Below are positions 1 through 9,466 of a stretch of 64,000 nucleotides of DNA, in pieces. The stretch is from the NCBI RefSeq assembly GCF_000508225.1, contig NC_023063.1, positions 682,001-746,000 of the forward strand, in the 5' to 3' direction. The position numbers and the translations under genes are program-made. Origin of the DNA: Ehrlichia muris AS145 (GTDB lineage Bacteria; Pseudomonadota; Alphaproteobacteria; Rickettsiales; Anaplasmataceae). A model generated the notes under the pieces. The model was given only the letters and a program-made list of their open reading frames with translations, had not been told where the DNA came from and searched no databases. Every line of letters starts with the position of its first letter. Position 1 is the first letter of the stretch.

Positions 1-1062
1 CATTTTTTTGGAAAATCAATAGGGAAAAAAATACCCGCTATTGGAGAAGTCTGCTTTACTACCTCAATAACAGGATACCAGCATACTATAACTGATCCAT
101 CATTTGCAGGTCAAATAATTACATTCACTTTTCCTCACATTGGCAATGTTGGAATAAATTATAAAGATTTTGAAGACCATAAGATACTAGCCCATGGAAT
201 TGTAGTTAAAACAATATCAGAAGGCTCTCATTCAAGATCTTATGCAAATTTAGAGCCTTGGATGATAGAAAATAACTTAACTGGAATATCCGAAATTGAT
301 ACTAGAGCATTAACATGTTATTTGCGTAGGCATGGCTCACAAAATGGAATAATATATCACTTTAATGATATCAACTCAATAAACTTAGCAGAATTACAAA
401 ACAAAGCTTCTCAATATAATTACACAAATCACTGCGCATCTATACGATTTGTAAATAATTATAAAACAACAGATAATACAATACCACTTTATAATATAGT
501 AGTGATTAATTTTGGTGTAAAATTAAGTATATTAGACGCCTTATCTAAACTAGGATGTAAAATTCATTTAATTTCAGGAAATGAAGATAATTTACCTGAA
601 AAGATACTATCCATAAAACCACAAGGTATAGTCTTATCAAATGGTCCAGGGGATCCATCTGCAATTCCTGAAAGGACTATAAAACAAATAAGAACTATCA
701 TTGAATATAAAATACCAATACTAGGTATATGTTTAGGGCATCAACTTATTTCATTAGCTTTAGGAGCAAAAATTACCAAAATGTTATTCGGACACAGAGG
801 AAGTAACCACCCAGTTTATAATAAAATAAATAATAACATAGAAATTACAAGTCAGAATCATGGATTTACCGTTAAAGAAGATTCTTTACCTACAAACGTT
901 AATGTAATTCACAGATCATTATTTGATAATACAATAGAAGGTATCCAAGTAGATAACTATCCTATAATTTCAGTACAATATCATCCAGAAGGAAGCCCTG
1001 GACCTAATGATGGAAGCTACATATTTAATCATTTTATTAATCTAATAAGGAAAAATAATTAA
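1..1062 (+). CDS. carA: Carbamoyl-phosphate synthase small chain, 5' end missing
   Basis: This is the glutaminase subunit of carbamoyl-phosphate synthetase, which releases ammonia from glutamine for the large subunit (CarB) in pyrimidine and arginine synthesis. The frame is open from base 1, so the true start lies outside the window; about 353 codons are present. The N-terminal small-subunit domain runs to about residue 165 of the visible part (GEVCFTTSITGYQ, NLEPW). A class-I glutamine amidotransferase domain follows, with the nucleophile elbow GICLGHQL and the catalytic His/Glu in QYHPEGSPGP. An internal ATG at 262 is not the start, because homologous sequence continues upstream of it. The known family is about 370-390 residues, so only a short N-terminal piece is missing. 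Confidence 0.96.
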   Translation, partial: HFFGKSIGKKIPAIGEVCFTTSITGYQHTITDPSFAGQIITFTFPHIGNVGINYKDFEDHKILAHGIVVKTISEGSHSRSYANLEPWMIENNLTGISEIDTRALTCYLRRHGSQNGIIYHFNDINSINLAELQNKASQYNYTNHCASIRFVNNYKTTDNTIPLYNIVVINFGVKLSILDALSKLGCKIHLISGNEDNLPEKILSIKPQGIVLSNGPGDPSAIPERTIKQIRTIIEYKIPILGICLGHQLISLALGAKITKMLFGHRGSNHPVYNKINNNIEITSQNHGFTVKEDSLPTNVNVIHRSLFDNTIEGIQVDNYPIISVQYHPEGSPGPNDGSYIFNHFINLIRKNN

Positions 1063-1453
1063 AACATTTTAATAATATAGTGTTAAATTACAGGAAATTT
1101 CCTTCTGGATAAACATCTATAATTATATATACTAAATTTATCAAAGTTCTATGTCTCAGCCATATGAACAAGCAAAACATTACTTTTATCTCAAATTTTA
1201 AATATAGTAGGACACATAATAACATTATTTTAACAAGATTATTTTGCTATAATTAAAGTAAGATCTGACTATTAACTTATCTCTTTATACTAAAAACATC
1301 GATAATCTTATTTAAATTACTAAAAAGTTCTGATTTTACATATCTAACATCAAGGATTAAATTATATCCATTGCTGTACTTACTATGCTTCATGTATTGC
1401 AATATTTTGTTGTAAATATATACTTATCAAGTAAAGCTAGGAATGTAAATGCA
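1063..1453. other. Intergenic, no gene seen
   Basis: This AT-rich stretch lies between carA and ispH. A 12-base perfect palindrome (AGGAAATTTCCT, near 1092) is visible, but it has no loop or T-run typical of a terminator. No convincing ORF or RNA gene was found on either strand. Confidence 0.5.
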
Positions 1454-2410
1454 ATGCATCAGGGTTTAAAAAAAAATGTAGAAGTTATTCTTGCTAATCC
1501 AAGGGGGTTTTGTGCAGGAGTTTCGAGAGCAATAAAAATCGTAGAATTAGCTGTAAGATACCACAATAAAAACAGAAAAATTTATGTATTACACGAAATT
1601 GTACATAATAAATACATAATTAATTCTTTAAAAGAAATGGGTGTAATTTTTATAGATACACTAGATCAAGCTGAAGATGGTTCAATATTAATATACAGTG
1701 CCCACGGCATTTCAAAAAAAATAGAGTATCTTGGACAACTACGCAATTTAGAGATTATTGATGCAACATGTCCACTAGTAAGTAAAGTACATAAAGAAGT
1801 ACAGATTTACGATACTGAAGGCTATCAAGTAATTTTAATAGGTCATAAAGGACATCGCGAAGTTGAAGGTACTATAGGACAAATTACTAATCCTGTACTA
1901 CTAGTACAAAATTTATCTGATATTGATAACATAGAAGTAATAAATCCCAATAAGCTTGCATACGTCACACAAACAACCTTAAGTGTAGATGATACAAGAA
2001 CAATAATTGATAAACTAAAACAAAAATTTCCCTATATTAAAGGGCCAGATTTAAAAGACATATGCTATGCTACTCAAAATAGGCAGATTGCTGTAAAACA
2101 ATTATCAGAGTTAGTAGATATTGTATTCATATTAGGAAGCAAAAACAGTTCTAATTCAAATCGTCTAAAAGAGTTAGCTGAATTAAAAACACCTTCTTTC
2201 TTAATAGATTCTTATAAGGAAATTGACTTAGATCTCTTAAAAGATGTAACAAAAATTGGGATAACTGCAGGAGCATCAGCTCCAGAAATATTAATCAAAG
2301 AAGTAATAGATTCACTTAAACAACATATGAATATCACGTTATCAGATCTAGATGTAATACGAGAAAATATTGCTTTTAACATACCAAAACAATTACGAGA
2401 ATATAAATAA
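1454..2410 (+). CDS. ispH: 4-hydroxy-3-methylbut-2-enyl diphosphate reductase
   Basis: IspH (LytB) is the last enzyme of the MEP isoprenoid pathway. It reduces HMBPP to IPP and DMAPP using a 4Fe-4S cluster. The three cluster cysteines are visible in NPRGFCAGV, DATCPLVSK and DICYATQNRQ. Other family motifs are HEIVHNK, YSAHGIS and TAGASAPE. The frame stays open upstream to 1385, but the homology begins at about MHQGLKKNVEVIL, so I chose the ATG at 1454, which gives 318 residues, the usual family length. A purine-rich AGGAAT lies about 10 bases upstream. It is a cytosolic enzyme and stands alone in its transcription unit. Confidence 0.95.
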   Translation: MHQGLKKNVEVILANPRGFCAGVSRAIKIVELAVRYHNKNRKIYVLHEIVHNKYIINSLKEMGVIFIDTLDQAEDGSILIYSAHGISKKIEYLGQLRNLEIIDATCPLVSKVHKEVQIYDTEGYQVILIGHKGHREVEGTIGQITNPVLLVQNLSDIDNIEVINPNKLAYVTQTTLSVDDTRTIIDKLKQKFPYIKGPDLKDICYATQNRQIAVKQLSELVDIVFILGSKNSSNSNRLKELAELKTPSFLIDSYKEIDLDLLKDVTKIGITAGASAPEILIKEVIDSLKQHMNITLSDLDVIRENIAFNIPKQLREYK

Positions 2411-2567
2411 TAACATACTTTTTGCCTGAAAAAGATATATCATCTAATTTAGAATATATTTCAAATAAAATAAGAAAAATTACTCTATTTATTATATATA
2501 TTCGATAGACTTGGTAACAAATTTATTGAATAATACAAATAATTATAATTACAGGGAAAAAAAGTTC

Positions 2568-3035
2568 ATGGAACGTTCTATTAGTACAGATATTTCAATT
2601 AAAGTGATTCAGTTAAATAACCATGATCTTCCTCTTCCATCTTACTCAACAGATAATAGTTCTGGTATGGATTTATATTCAGCAATTGTATCAGATGTTA
2701 TATTAGAGCCAGGCTGTAGAACTTGTATTAATACTGGTATTGCAATTTCTATCCCTAATGGATATGAGGCTCAAATTAGACCAAGATCTGGACTCGCGCT
2801 TAAATTTGGTATTACTGTACTCAATACTCCGGGAACTATAGATGCTGATTACCGTGGAGAAATTAAAGTTATTTTAATCAATCTTGGAAGTGAAGCATAT
2901 ACAATAAAATATGGAGATAGAATAGCACAAATGATAATAGCACCAGTAACTCGTGCTTCATGGAACCTTGTTAAAAATTTCGATAATGATATAACAAAAC
3001 GTGGAATTGAAGGATTTGGGTCAACCGGTATATAA
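2568..3035 (+). CDS. dut: dUTP diphosphatase
   Basis: This is a homotrimeric dUTPase, which hydrolyses dUTP to dUMP and pyrophosphate and so keeps uracil out of DNA. All five conserved motifs are present in order: [41 protein letters not shown] and the C-terminal arm [10 protein letters not shown]. The frame opens at a TTG at 2511, but the ATG at 2568 (MERSIST) has an upstream AGGGA and gives 155 residues, typical for the family. The preceding 19 residues are low-complexity and look like translated leader. Confidence 0.94.
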   Translation: MERSISTDISIKVIQLNNHDLPLPSYSTDNSSGMDLYSAIVSDVILEPGCRTCINTGIAISIPNGYEAQIRPRSGLALKFGITVLNTPGTIDADYRGEIKVILINLGSEAYTIKYGDRIAQMIIAPVTRASWNLVKNFDNDITKRGIEGFGSTGI

Positions 3036-3470
3036 GTATTATTATTTGATTACATGAATTTCAATATGTGTATATAATTTTCTATACTTTAGCTATTGTG
3101 GGAAAGATTCATAAAGCATACTACACTTTGTATTATAAACCATTATATGAATCATAGTAATCCAGCATTGTATCGGAAGAATATGACGTTAAAAGCAAAA
3201 GAGACTAAATATTATCGTAAGAAACAGAATAGTATATTACAACTTATACTAAAAAACTTTGTTGAATATTAAAATAATGGTATAACAGACAGCACTAAGG
3301 ATTTGATTCAACTGGCATATAAGGAACTATATTATTTATTTGATCACATAAACCCAATATCCAAATAAACACAGGACTTAACAATTTAAATTATCTAGCA
3401 TTAAAATTAGTATAAAAATACTTCACACTGACAACACTATAAAGTACATTTCATACAATTAGTAATAACA
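3036..3470. other. Intergenic, no gene seen
   Basis: About 435 bases between dut and the phage-like tail gene. Only short, interrupted frames are present on both strands. Composition is slightly less AT-biased around 3150-3250, but I recognise no protein fragment or RNA there. Confidence 0.45.
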
Positions 3471-4070
3471 ATGACATTTCACGAAATAAGATTTCCAGAA
3501 GATATTTCTTATGGATCAACTGGTGGTCCAGAATTTTCAACAACTATTATTGAAACAAATAATGGGAGTGAGTATCGCAAAATTAATATATCACACCCAC
3601 GCAACAAATATAATGTAATGCATAATATAAAATCAAAAGATCAATTACTTAAACTCATTAATTTTTTCTATATTCATAAAGGCAAAGCTATTGGATTTCG
3701 TTTTAAAGATTGGTCAGATTATAAAGCAAAAAAGCAACAACTTGGCATAGGAAATAATCAGCAACAAATTTTTCAAATAATGAAAACATATAGTATTGAT
3801 CAATATTCATACATACGCACGATTACAAAACCAGTTATTAATACAGTAAAAATTTACTATAATAATATTGTAAAAGCTGATGGATTCTCTGTAAATTTTT
3901 CCAATGGTCAAATAGAATTCGATACTCCACCTCATAATGGTATAAAAATATATGCAGATTATGAATTTGATGTACCTGTAAGATTTGATTTAGATTACTT
4001 ACCATGCTCTGTAGATAATTACAAAGAGTATAATTGTAATAACATTGCACTCATAGAAATAAAAGTTTAG
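3471..4070 (+). CDS. TIGR02217/DUF2460 phage or gene-transfer-agent tail protein
   Basis: This 199-residue protein matches the TIGR02217 (DUF2460) family throughout. It opens MTFHEIRFPEDISYGSTGGP, followed by FFYIHKGKAIGFRFKDWSDYK near residues 66-86. In Rhodobacter capsulatus the family member is one of the tail-region genes of the gene transfer agent cluster. No terminase, portal, capsid or other tail gene lies next to it here; its neighbours are dut and virB6-4. It is therefore best read as an orphan survivor of an ancestral gene transfer agent or prophage. The ORF is intact with no frameshift, so it may still be expressed, but its present role is unknown. It converges on the virB6-4 gene with about 155 bases between the stops. 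Confidence 0.85.
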   Translation: MTFHEIRFPEDISYGSTGGPEFSTTIIETNNGSEYRKINISHPRNKYNVMHNIKSKDQLLKLINFFYIHKGKAIGFRFKDWSDYKAKKQQLGIGNNQQQIFQIMKTYSIDQYSYIRTITKPVINTVKIYYNNIVKADGFSVNFSNGQIEFDTPPHNGIKIYADYEFDVPVRFDLDYLPCSVDNYKEYNCNNIALIEIKV

Positions 4071-4225
4071 CTCTAAATAATATTAGTATAAATCTTTATA
4101 TAAAAAATACTTCATATTGCCCTATAGCATTTTATAAATTTAATAAATAAATAAAAATTATAAAAATTTTTTCAGTAGTATATTTATACCTCAAACACTA
4201 TACCAACTCTCTCATAAGATCGAAA

Positions 4226-7200
4226 TTATTCCTGACCTAATAGATTCTTAATAGTAGATTCTGCTTCTTTAATACTTGCTTCAATCTCTCTTATTTCATT
4301 AATATCAGTAAGATGTCTTTTTCTATCTTTTAATGACGCTATAACTGCTTCAAGTTGCCTTATCATTAATAAAATATCTTGTTTTGATAATTTACGCTTT
4401 TGTTTACCACTTTTAGAATCTTCAAATATTTTATCAATAGATAACCAGAATTTCGCTGATAAGTCGTTTGTACATTGATTTAATATCACTTTCAAAGTTT
4501 TCTTTAAAGATTTTCGATTAACAGCGGTTTTAGCTGATTTTGCTTTGCCAGCATTATCAGCTTTACTTTCGCCAGATTCTTTTTTCTTTTCTTTAACAAT
4601 ACCTACATCTTTAATATCCAACTTATCACTTGAGATATTTTTATCTACCACGACATCTTTATCTTTCTTTAATGACATAGCATTAGATTGTATATTAGGT
4701 TGCACATATTGTTGTAAACCTTCAGCTATAACATTCTCTTCACTAGTAGTAGCTACATTAATCAATCCTTCAACATCGGATATCTCAGCATTATTGCTAA
4801 ATTCACCATCACCACTTTCATAATCTCGTTCATTATCAGATTGATCAGATACATCATCAGTTTCTTCAATTTTAAGCTCTTCATCATCTACACCATCTGT
4901 CTCATTATCAACTTGATCATCAGATTCATTTGCGTCTTCCAGTTCTTCAGAACTCTCAGGCACTGTTTCTTCAGCATGATCAACAGCCCCATCTCCTGTA
5001 TCATCAGTACTACCAGCATTACTTTGATCTAAATCGCTTTCTTGTGTTACAACATCACCTTTATTTCCCAATTCACTATCATAAGGTACATAATCATGCA
5101 TTTTTTCATCATCAACTCGCTCTGAGGTAGAAATATCATATGGTTCAACAGATAACGTAGATGATACCTCTGCATCTGATTGTTGCAATCTTTCTCTATC
5201 ATCTTCCCCTTGTTTAAAAATACTGTTATCATCGACTTCTTTTCCACTCTCCACACTAAATTGTTGTAGCGTCTTATCAGATTCAATATCAGTACTATCC
5301 AAATCTTTTTCTAATTCACCTACATCTAAAACATTATAGTCTAAATCCAACTTATTAGTGTATTTAGAAGTATCTTCTGCTGCTTCTTGTTCAACATCTT
5401 CAGTAGTGGCATTATCCGCTAACACCGACAAACCTGATTCATTATCTTTTTCGGTTTCTGAATACAAATCACTTTTCTCTTCGGGACTTAAGCTTATACT
5501 CTGTTGTTCATCATATACATTTTGCATAAGCATTGTATTATTTTCCTCTGAAGCAGTTTCAGATGACAAATCGTCACCATCATAACCTGTAATTTCACTA
5601 ATATGATCCTTTAATTCCACATCTTCTTGCGATAACACACTTTCTTGTAAACGTTCTACATCATCTTGAATTCGAATACTATCATCTACAGAATTTTGTA
5701 ACTTAGATACATCCAAAGAAACACTTGTTTCAGCATCACTATGAACTTGTGCTATATCTACCTCTGCTGGATCTTTTACCATTGAAGTTTCATCTGATGC
5801 TATCCCTAAATCTTTTGATTCTATACCTTCCTCTAACGATGCACTATATTGTGACATATCTAAATCTGTAACCGCTTTAACCCCACCCTTGATATTATCT
5901 TCTAAATCCTGTTCTAAAATTTCTGATTTTGTATCACTCATAGGAGATACAACATCTTTTGGTGTATCTATAAAATCTGTAGATGATTCAACTCTATCTT
6001 TAACAGCACCTTCTGAATCTTGTTTTAAACTTTCTGATTTTGTATCACTCATAGGAGATACATCATGTTCTGATATATCTGCAGAACCTGTGAATACTTG
6101 AGTTCTATCTTTAACAGCACCTTCTGAATCTTGTTTTAAACTTTCTGATCTTGTACCACTTACAGGAGATACAACATCTAAGGTATTATCTACTTGAGTA
6201 TCATTATACATTTGTATCATATCACTTAATGCTGTATTATCACTAACACCTGAAATTTCACCTTCTGAAGGAGTACGCAGCATAGATAAATTTTCAGGAA
6301 GTAAATCTTGAGGATGAGGTATAAGATCGCGAGAATTAGCATAACTTTGTATAACATCATCAAATTTATCATCTAAATGTTGACGTAAAGCATTATCAAG
6401 CCTATCAATATCATATTTAATATTCCGTAATGCAGTATCGTCCTTAGTATTATCAAGCATTGTTTTAAGCTGCTCTCTTGCCTCAAGTGCATCTTTTAAA
6501 TTTTCTTTATTTACATATACATTTCCATCATCATCTAATAACGTACTACTACCCGCCTTATGTGATCTTTCCTTAGCAAAAGGATTTTTATCATCATCTT
6601 CTTCCTTATTATTAGGAATATAAGGACTTGGTTTATATTTCTCAGGTCCTAACATGTGTGCTTTTAAGCTATCTAAAACAGCTTGACGATCCTCAATTGC
6701 ATTACGAATTAAGTTACCTTCTCTATAACCTAATGCCTTTCCAACAATATGACCACCTAAGTATTTCATTGCATCCAATGGAGAAAATCCTAAATGAGCA
6801 CCTATAAAAGCTCGGGCATAATTTAATTTCCTAAAGCTATTACTAAAATTCCTATCATGCTCATTATATGAAGAGGTCAATACATCAGTAGCACCAGCAG
6901 TAAATTTAACAGCTTTACCTAAATAAGGAATACTCCGTAACGTATTCAAAGGCATACGAGCAACTCTAGTAACATAATTACCTGTTACAAATTTAAAGCT
7001 ATCTATACCTTGATCAATTTTTTCAAATACAACACCTACGACTGGAATTCCAGAAAAAATCCTTATGAACCCACCTTCATACATACTAGCAAGAGTTTGG
7101 GACATCATACTACCACCAGCCAAAGATACTGCTACACTTTGAATAAAGGCACGCATTTGCCATATTAATAATGCAGCTAAGAATAAAGAACCAACTTCTG

Positions 7201-9430
7201 TCCATAATATCAAATATCCAGCTCTAATTCTCAAAATTAAATTATAATCGTACTGTTTATTTAATTCTTCTTGAGGAGTAGGATCTTGAATAGCACCTGC
7301 CATAATATCATTAATAATACTATTAATTACTTGAAATTTAAAATCCTCATCTTTATACTTATCCAACTCACTTTTTTGCTCAAGCTTATCTTTCGCTCTT
7401 CTTTCTTGTATAATTTGTAAAACCTTATTTTTACTAACTGAATTTATAACTTGCTTTTTCTCTAAAACATCTAACTCATCCTCTATATCTTTTATCAATC
7501 TAGCAGCTACATATCTTTTTTTAGAAGAAAGCAATGCATTAATATAATAAGATAATTGTCTAAATGGGCTACTTTGAGACACGTTAACACCAAATGGATT
7601 TCCATCAGTCTTAGTATCTGGATCAAGGAAAGGATAATCTAGATATCTAAAATCCTTATATTTACGATCAGGAGGAACATCAATATATGCACCTCCACCA
7701 GTAAACTGATATCTTGCATTACCAGAAAGCTTTCTATCCATAAAAATGTCAGCACTTGGCGGAAACCCAATAATTTTTGGGTCATAAACTTGCCCTGGAG
7801 TCCATCCAAAAACACCTTTATCCAATATACATCCAAGATTACCGAGCAAACATACTCTTACCTTTAACCACTCATTATAACACGTTGTAAACCCAAAAAT
7901 GCGATAATAATAATTCATAATAAGCGCACCAAACAAGGAAATCAGAGTGAATATCAATATTGCCTGCATTGCAAAGCTTATACATTGTGTTAGCCATCCA
8001 TCAAACAAGTGTTTGAACTGAGAAAAAAGAATACCTAACAATAACAATGGAAATAATCCAACTAAAAATGTAATACCAACAAATGCTGTTAGATATATAA
8101 CAAACCCATAAATACATAAAGCAATGTAAAGGAATATGGCAATAATAATTACACATACAGCAAATATTGAAGAAAAATCAGCAATGATTAATGCTCTAAT
8201 CTTTATTTTCCAAATAACTGGAGAAAATATTTTATTTACTATCATGTCATCCAGAAAAGCCAAAGGTTCTTTAGGATTATAAGCACTTGCATGACTATTA
8301 ATTATTGCAATAATTTGATCTATGCCATGAATAAATAGACTAAGTAAATGATTATAAAAGAATTCCCAACTACTTGGAGAAATCAATAATATTATTAATG
8401 ATACTTTTAATACTCTAACAATAATATCACCAAATGGACTCTGCACTATACCAAAGATATAAGCCAAGGCCCCAAATAATAAAAATAAAGTCAGTAAACT
8501 AAAAACAAAATTCTTAAATACTGGATTTCCAACTATATGCTTAAAAATCTTTTCACCTGCTTTATCTAATTCACCTCTTATCTGCTTGCGAACCCATTCA
8601 AAAACAGAAAATTGCTTTTCTGTTTTTACACCTTCAATAAATGTTATTGCATATCCCCCAACATTATCATAATAACACTTATCTAATATCTTTACATATA
8701 TCTTCCATCCTGGCTCCAATGTTACTTTTTGACAAAGAGAATCCATAATCGGTTTATTCTTAGTAGAATAAACATCATTACCAGCCAATTCTAAGGGCTT
8801 GTATCCTATGTGCATCACAGGAGAGACTGGATACCTCATATTATTTAACGTTTGATTTGGATCAGGATCATTTGGTCTCTTAAACAATAAATATGCACCG
8901 TACCCATTCTTAAACCAACAAGGAGGTCCGTATGCACCTCTTTCTAAATCATCTTTAACTCCAGAAATTAACTCACATGATACTTTACATGCAGCCTGAC
9001 CATTAGGAACAAAGGTTTTCTCTATCTTATTATAAGGGCCACAAATTCTTTCAACAGATAATATATCATTATAATGATCCAATTCCTCTTCATCCAAAAC
9101 TATACTACTTACATTATTAGCATTACTTTGATCTACCCATGCAGTCCACATTCCTTCAGCTCTTAATATAATTGGACGACCATCTGTCACATATCCAGTA
9201 TATTTCCATCGTACTACTTGATCATTTTTTATAGAATCTCCTAATAATTGATCATCAGAAACAAAATCTTCCGATTGTGGAGCAAAATATGCTGAAACAG
9301 ACGCTGTTTTAGTTTCAGATAACATATCAGCTGGTATACATCTAGGTACTGGATGCTGATTAGATTCACATGCAGTTATTACTAAAAATAATAATAATTT
9401 TATAAAATTCTTTTTAATAAAATCACACAT
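4226..9430 (-). CDS. virB6-4: VirB6-4, giant type IV secretion VirB6/TrbL-family protein
   Basis: This 1734-residue protein is the last of four tandem VirB6 paralogues. VirB6 is a polytopic inner-membrane part of the type IV secretion channel; the core homology here is confined to the middle. The protein starts MCDFIKKN with a hydrophobic stretch ending in the lipobox ITAC (Cys21). A soluble, probably periplasmic domain follows to about residue 305. Membrane segments lie at about 310-360, 410-470, 480-510 and 735-775, with the SSWEFF motif near 354 shared with VirB6-2 and -3. From about 950 onward the protein is hydrophilic, and roughly 1050-1600 is strongly acidic and Ser/Thr-rich with 37-residue repeats. 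The last 120 residues are basic with coiled-coil character. It begins 36 bases after virB6-3, so it is probably cotranscribed. Tail function is unknown. Confidence 0.92.
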   Translation of the reverse strand: MCDFIKKNFIKLLLFLVITACESNQHPVPRCIPADMLSETKTASVSAYFAPQSEDFVSDDQLLGDSIKNDQVVRWKYTGYVTDGRPIILRAEGMWTAWVDQSNANNVSSIVLDEEELDHYNDILSVERICGPYNKIEKTFVPNGQAACKVSCELISGVKDDLERGAYGPPCWFKNGYGAYLLFKRPNDPDPNQTLNNMRYPVSPVMHIGYKPLELAGNDVYSTKNKPIMDSLCQKVTLEPGWKIYVKILDKCYYDNVGGYAITFIEGVKTEKQFSVFEWVRKQIRGELDKAGEKIFKHIVGNPVFKNFVFSLLTLFLLFGALAYIFGIVQSPFGDIIVRVLKVSLIILLISPSSWEFFYNHLLSLFIHGIDQIIAIINSHASAYNPKEPLAFLDDMIVNKIFSPVIWKIKIRALIIADFSSIFAVCVIIIAIFLYIALCIYGFVIYLTAFVGITFLVGLFPLLLLGILFSQFKHLFDGWLTQCISFAMQAILIFTLISLFGALIMNYYYRIFGFTTCYNEWLKVRVCLLGNLGCILDKGVFGWTPGQVYDPKIIGFPPSADIFMDRKLSGNARYQFTGGGAYIDVPPDRKYKDFRYLDYPFLDPDTKTDGNPFGVNVSQSSPFRQLSYYINALLSSKKRYVAARLIKDIEDELDVLEKKQVINSVSKNKVLQIIQERRAKDKLEQKSELDKYKDEDFKFQVINSIINDIMAGAIQDPTPQEELNKQYDYNLILRIRAGYLILWTEVGSLFLAALLIWQMRAFIQSVAVSLAGGSMMSQTLASMYEGGFIRIFSGIPVVGVVFEKIDQGIDSFKFVTGNYVTRVARMPLNTLRSIPYLGKAVKFTAGATDVLTSSYNEHDRNFSNSFRKLNYARAFIGAHLGFSPLDAMKYLGGHIVGKALGYREGNLIRNAIEDRQAVLDSLKAHMLGPEKYKPSPYIPNNKEEDDDKNPFAKERSHKAGSSTLLDDDGNVYVNKENLKDALEAREQLKTMLDNTKDDTALRNIKYDIDRLDNALRQHLDDKFDDVIQSYANSRDLIPHPQDLLPENLSMLRTPSEGEISGVSDNTALSDMIQMYNDTQVDNTLDVVSPVSGTRSESLKQDSEGAVKDRTQVFTGSADISEHDVSPMSDTKSESLKQDSEGAVKDRVESSTDFIDTPKDVVSPMSDTKSEILEQDLEDNIKGGVKAVTDLDMSQYSASLEEGIESKDLGIASDETSMVKDPAEVDIAQVHSDAETSVSLDVSKLQNSVDDSIRIQDDVERLQESVLSQEDVELKDHISEITGYDGDDLSSETASEENNTMLMQNVYDEQQSISLSPEEKSDLYSETEKDNESGLSVLADNATTEDVEQEAAEDTSKYTNKLDLDYNVLDVGELEKDLDSTDIESDKTLQQFSVESGKEVDDNSIFKQGEDDRERLQQSDAEVSSTLSVEPYDISTSERVDDEKMHDYVPYDSELGNKGDVVTQESDLDQSNAGSTDDTGDGAVDHAEETVPESSEELEDANESDDQVDNETDGVDDEELKIEETDDVSDQSDNERDYESGDGEFSNNAEISDVEGLINVATTSEENVIAEGLQQYVQPNIQSNAMSLKKDKDVVVDKNISSDKLDIKDVGIVKEKKKESGESKADNAGKAKSAKTAVNRKSLKKTLKVILNQCTNDLSAKFWLSIDKIFEDSKSGKQKRKLSKQDILLMIRQLEAVIASLKDRKRHLTDINEIREIEASIKEAESTIKNLLGQE
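5889..6176 (-). repeat. Three 111-bp repeats inside virB6-4
   Basis: The coding sequence holds three head-to-tail imperfect units of 37 codons each. They read VSPVSGTRSESLKQDSEG, VSPMSDTKSESLKQDSEG and VSPMSDTKSEILEQDLED at their starts. The phase is kept, so copy number can change without breaking the frame. The third unit is the most diverged. The repeats are acidic and rich in Ser, Asp and Glu. Confidence 0.85.
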
Positions 9431-9466
9431 ATTTACTCTTTATAGTACCACTTACCTTCCAAAGTC

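Noticed and set aside
1088-1103. AGGAAATTTCCT palindrome after carA as a terminator
   Set aside because: There is no loop in the perfect palindrome and no T-run follows, so a terminator call is not supported.
2511-2567. Upstream TTG start for dut
   Set aside because: The added 19 residues are Asn-rich leader without homology. The ATG at 2568 has a better ribosome site and gives the usual family length.
4545-6101. Several plus-strand ORFs opposite virB6-4
   Set aside because: They are Ser/Leu-rich translations antisense to the acidic repeat tail and have no independent support.
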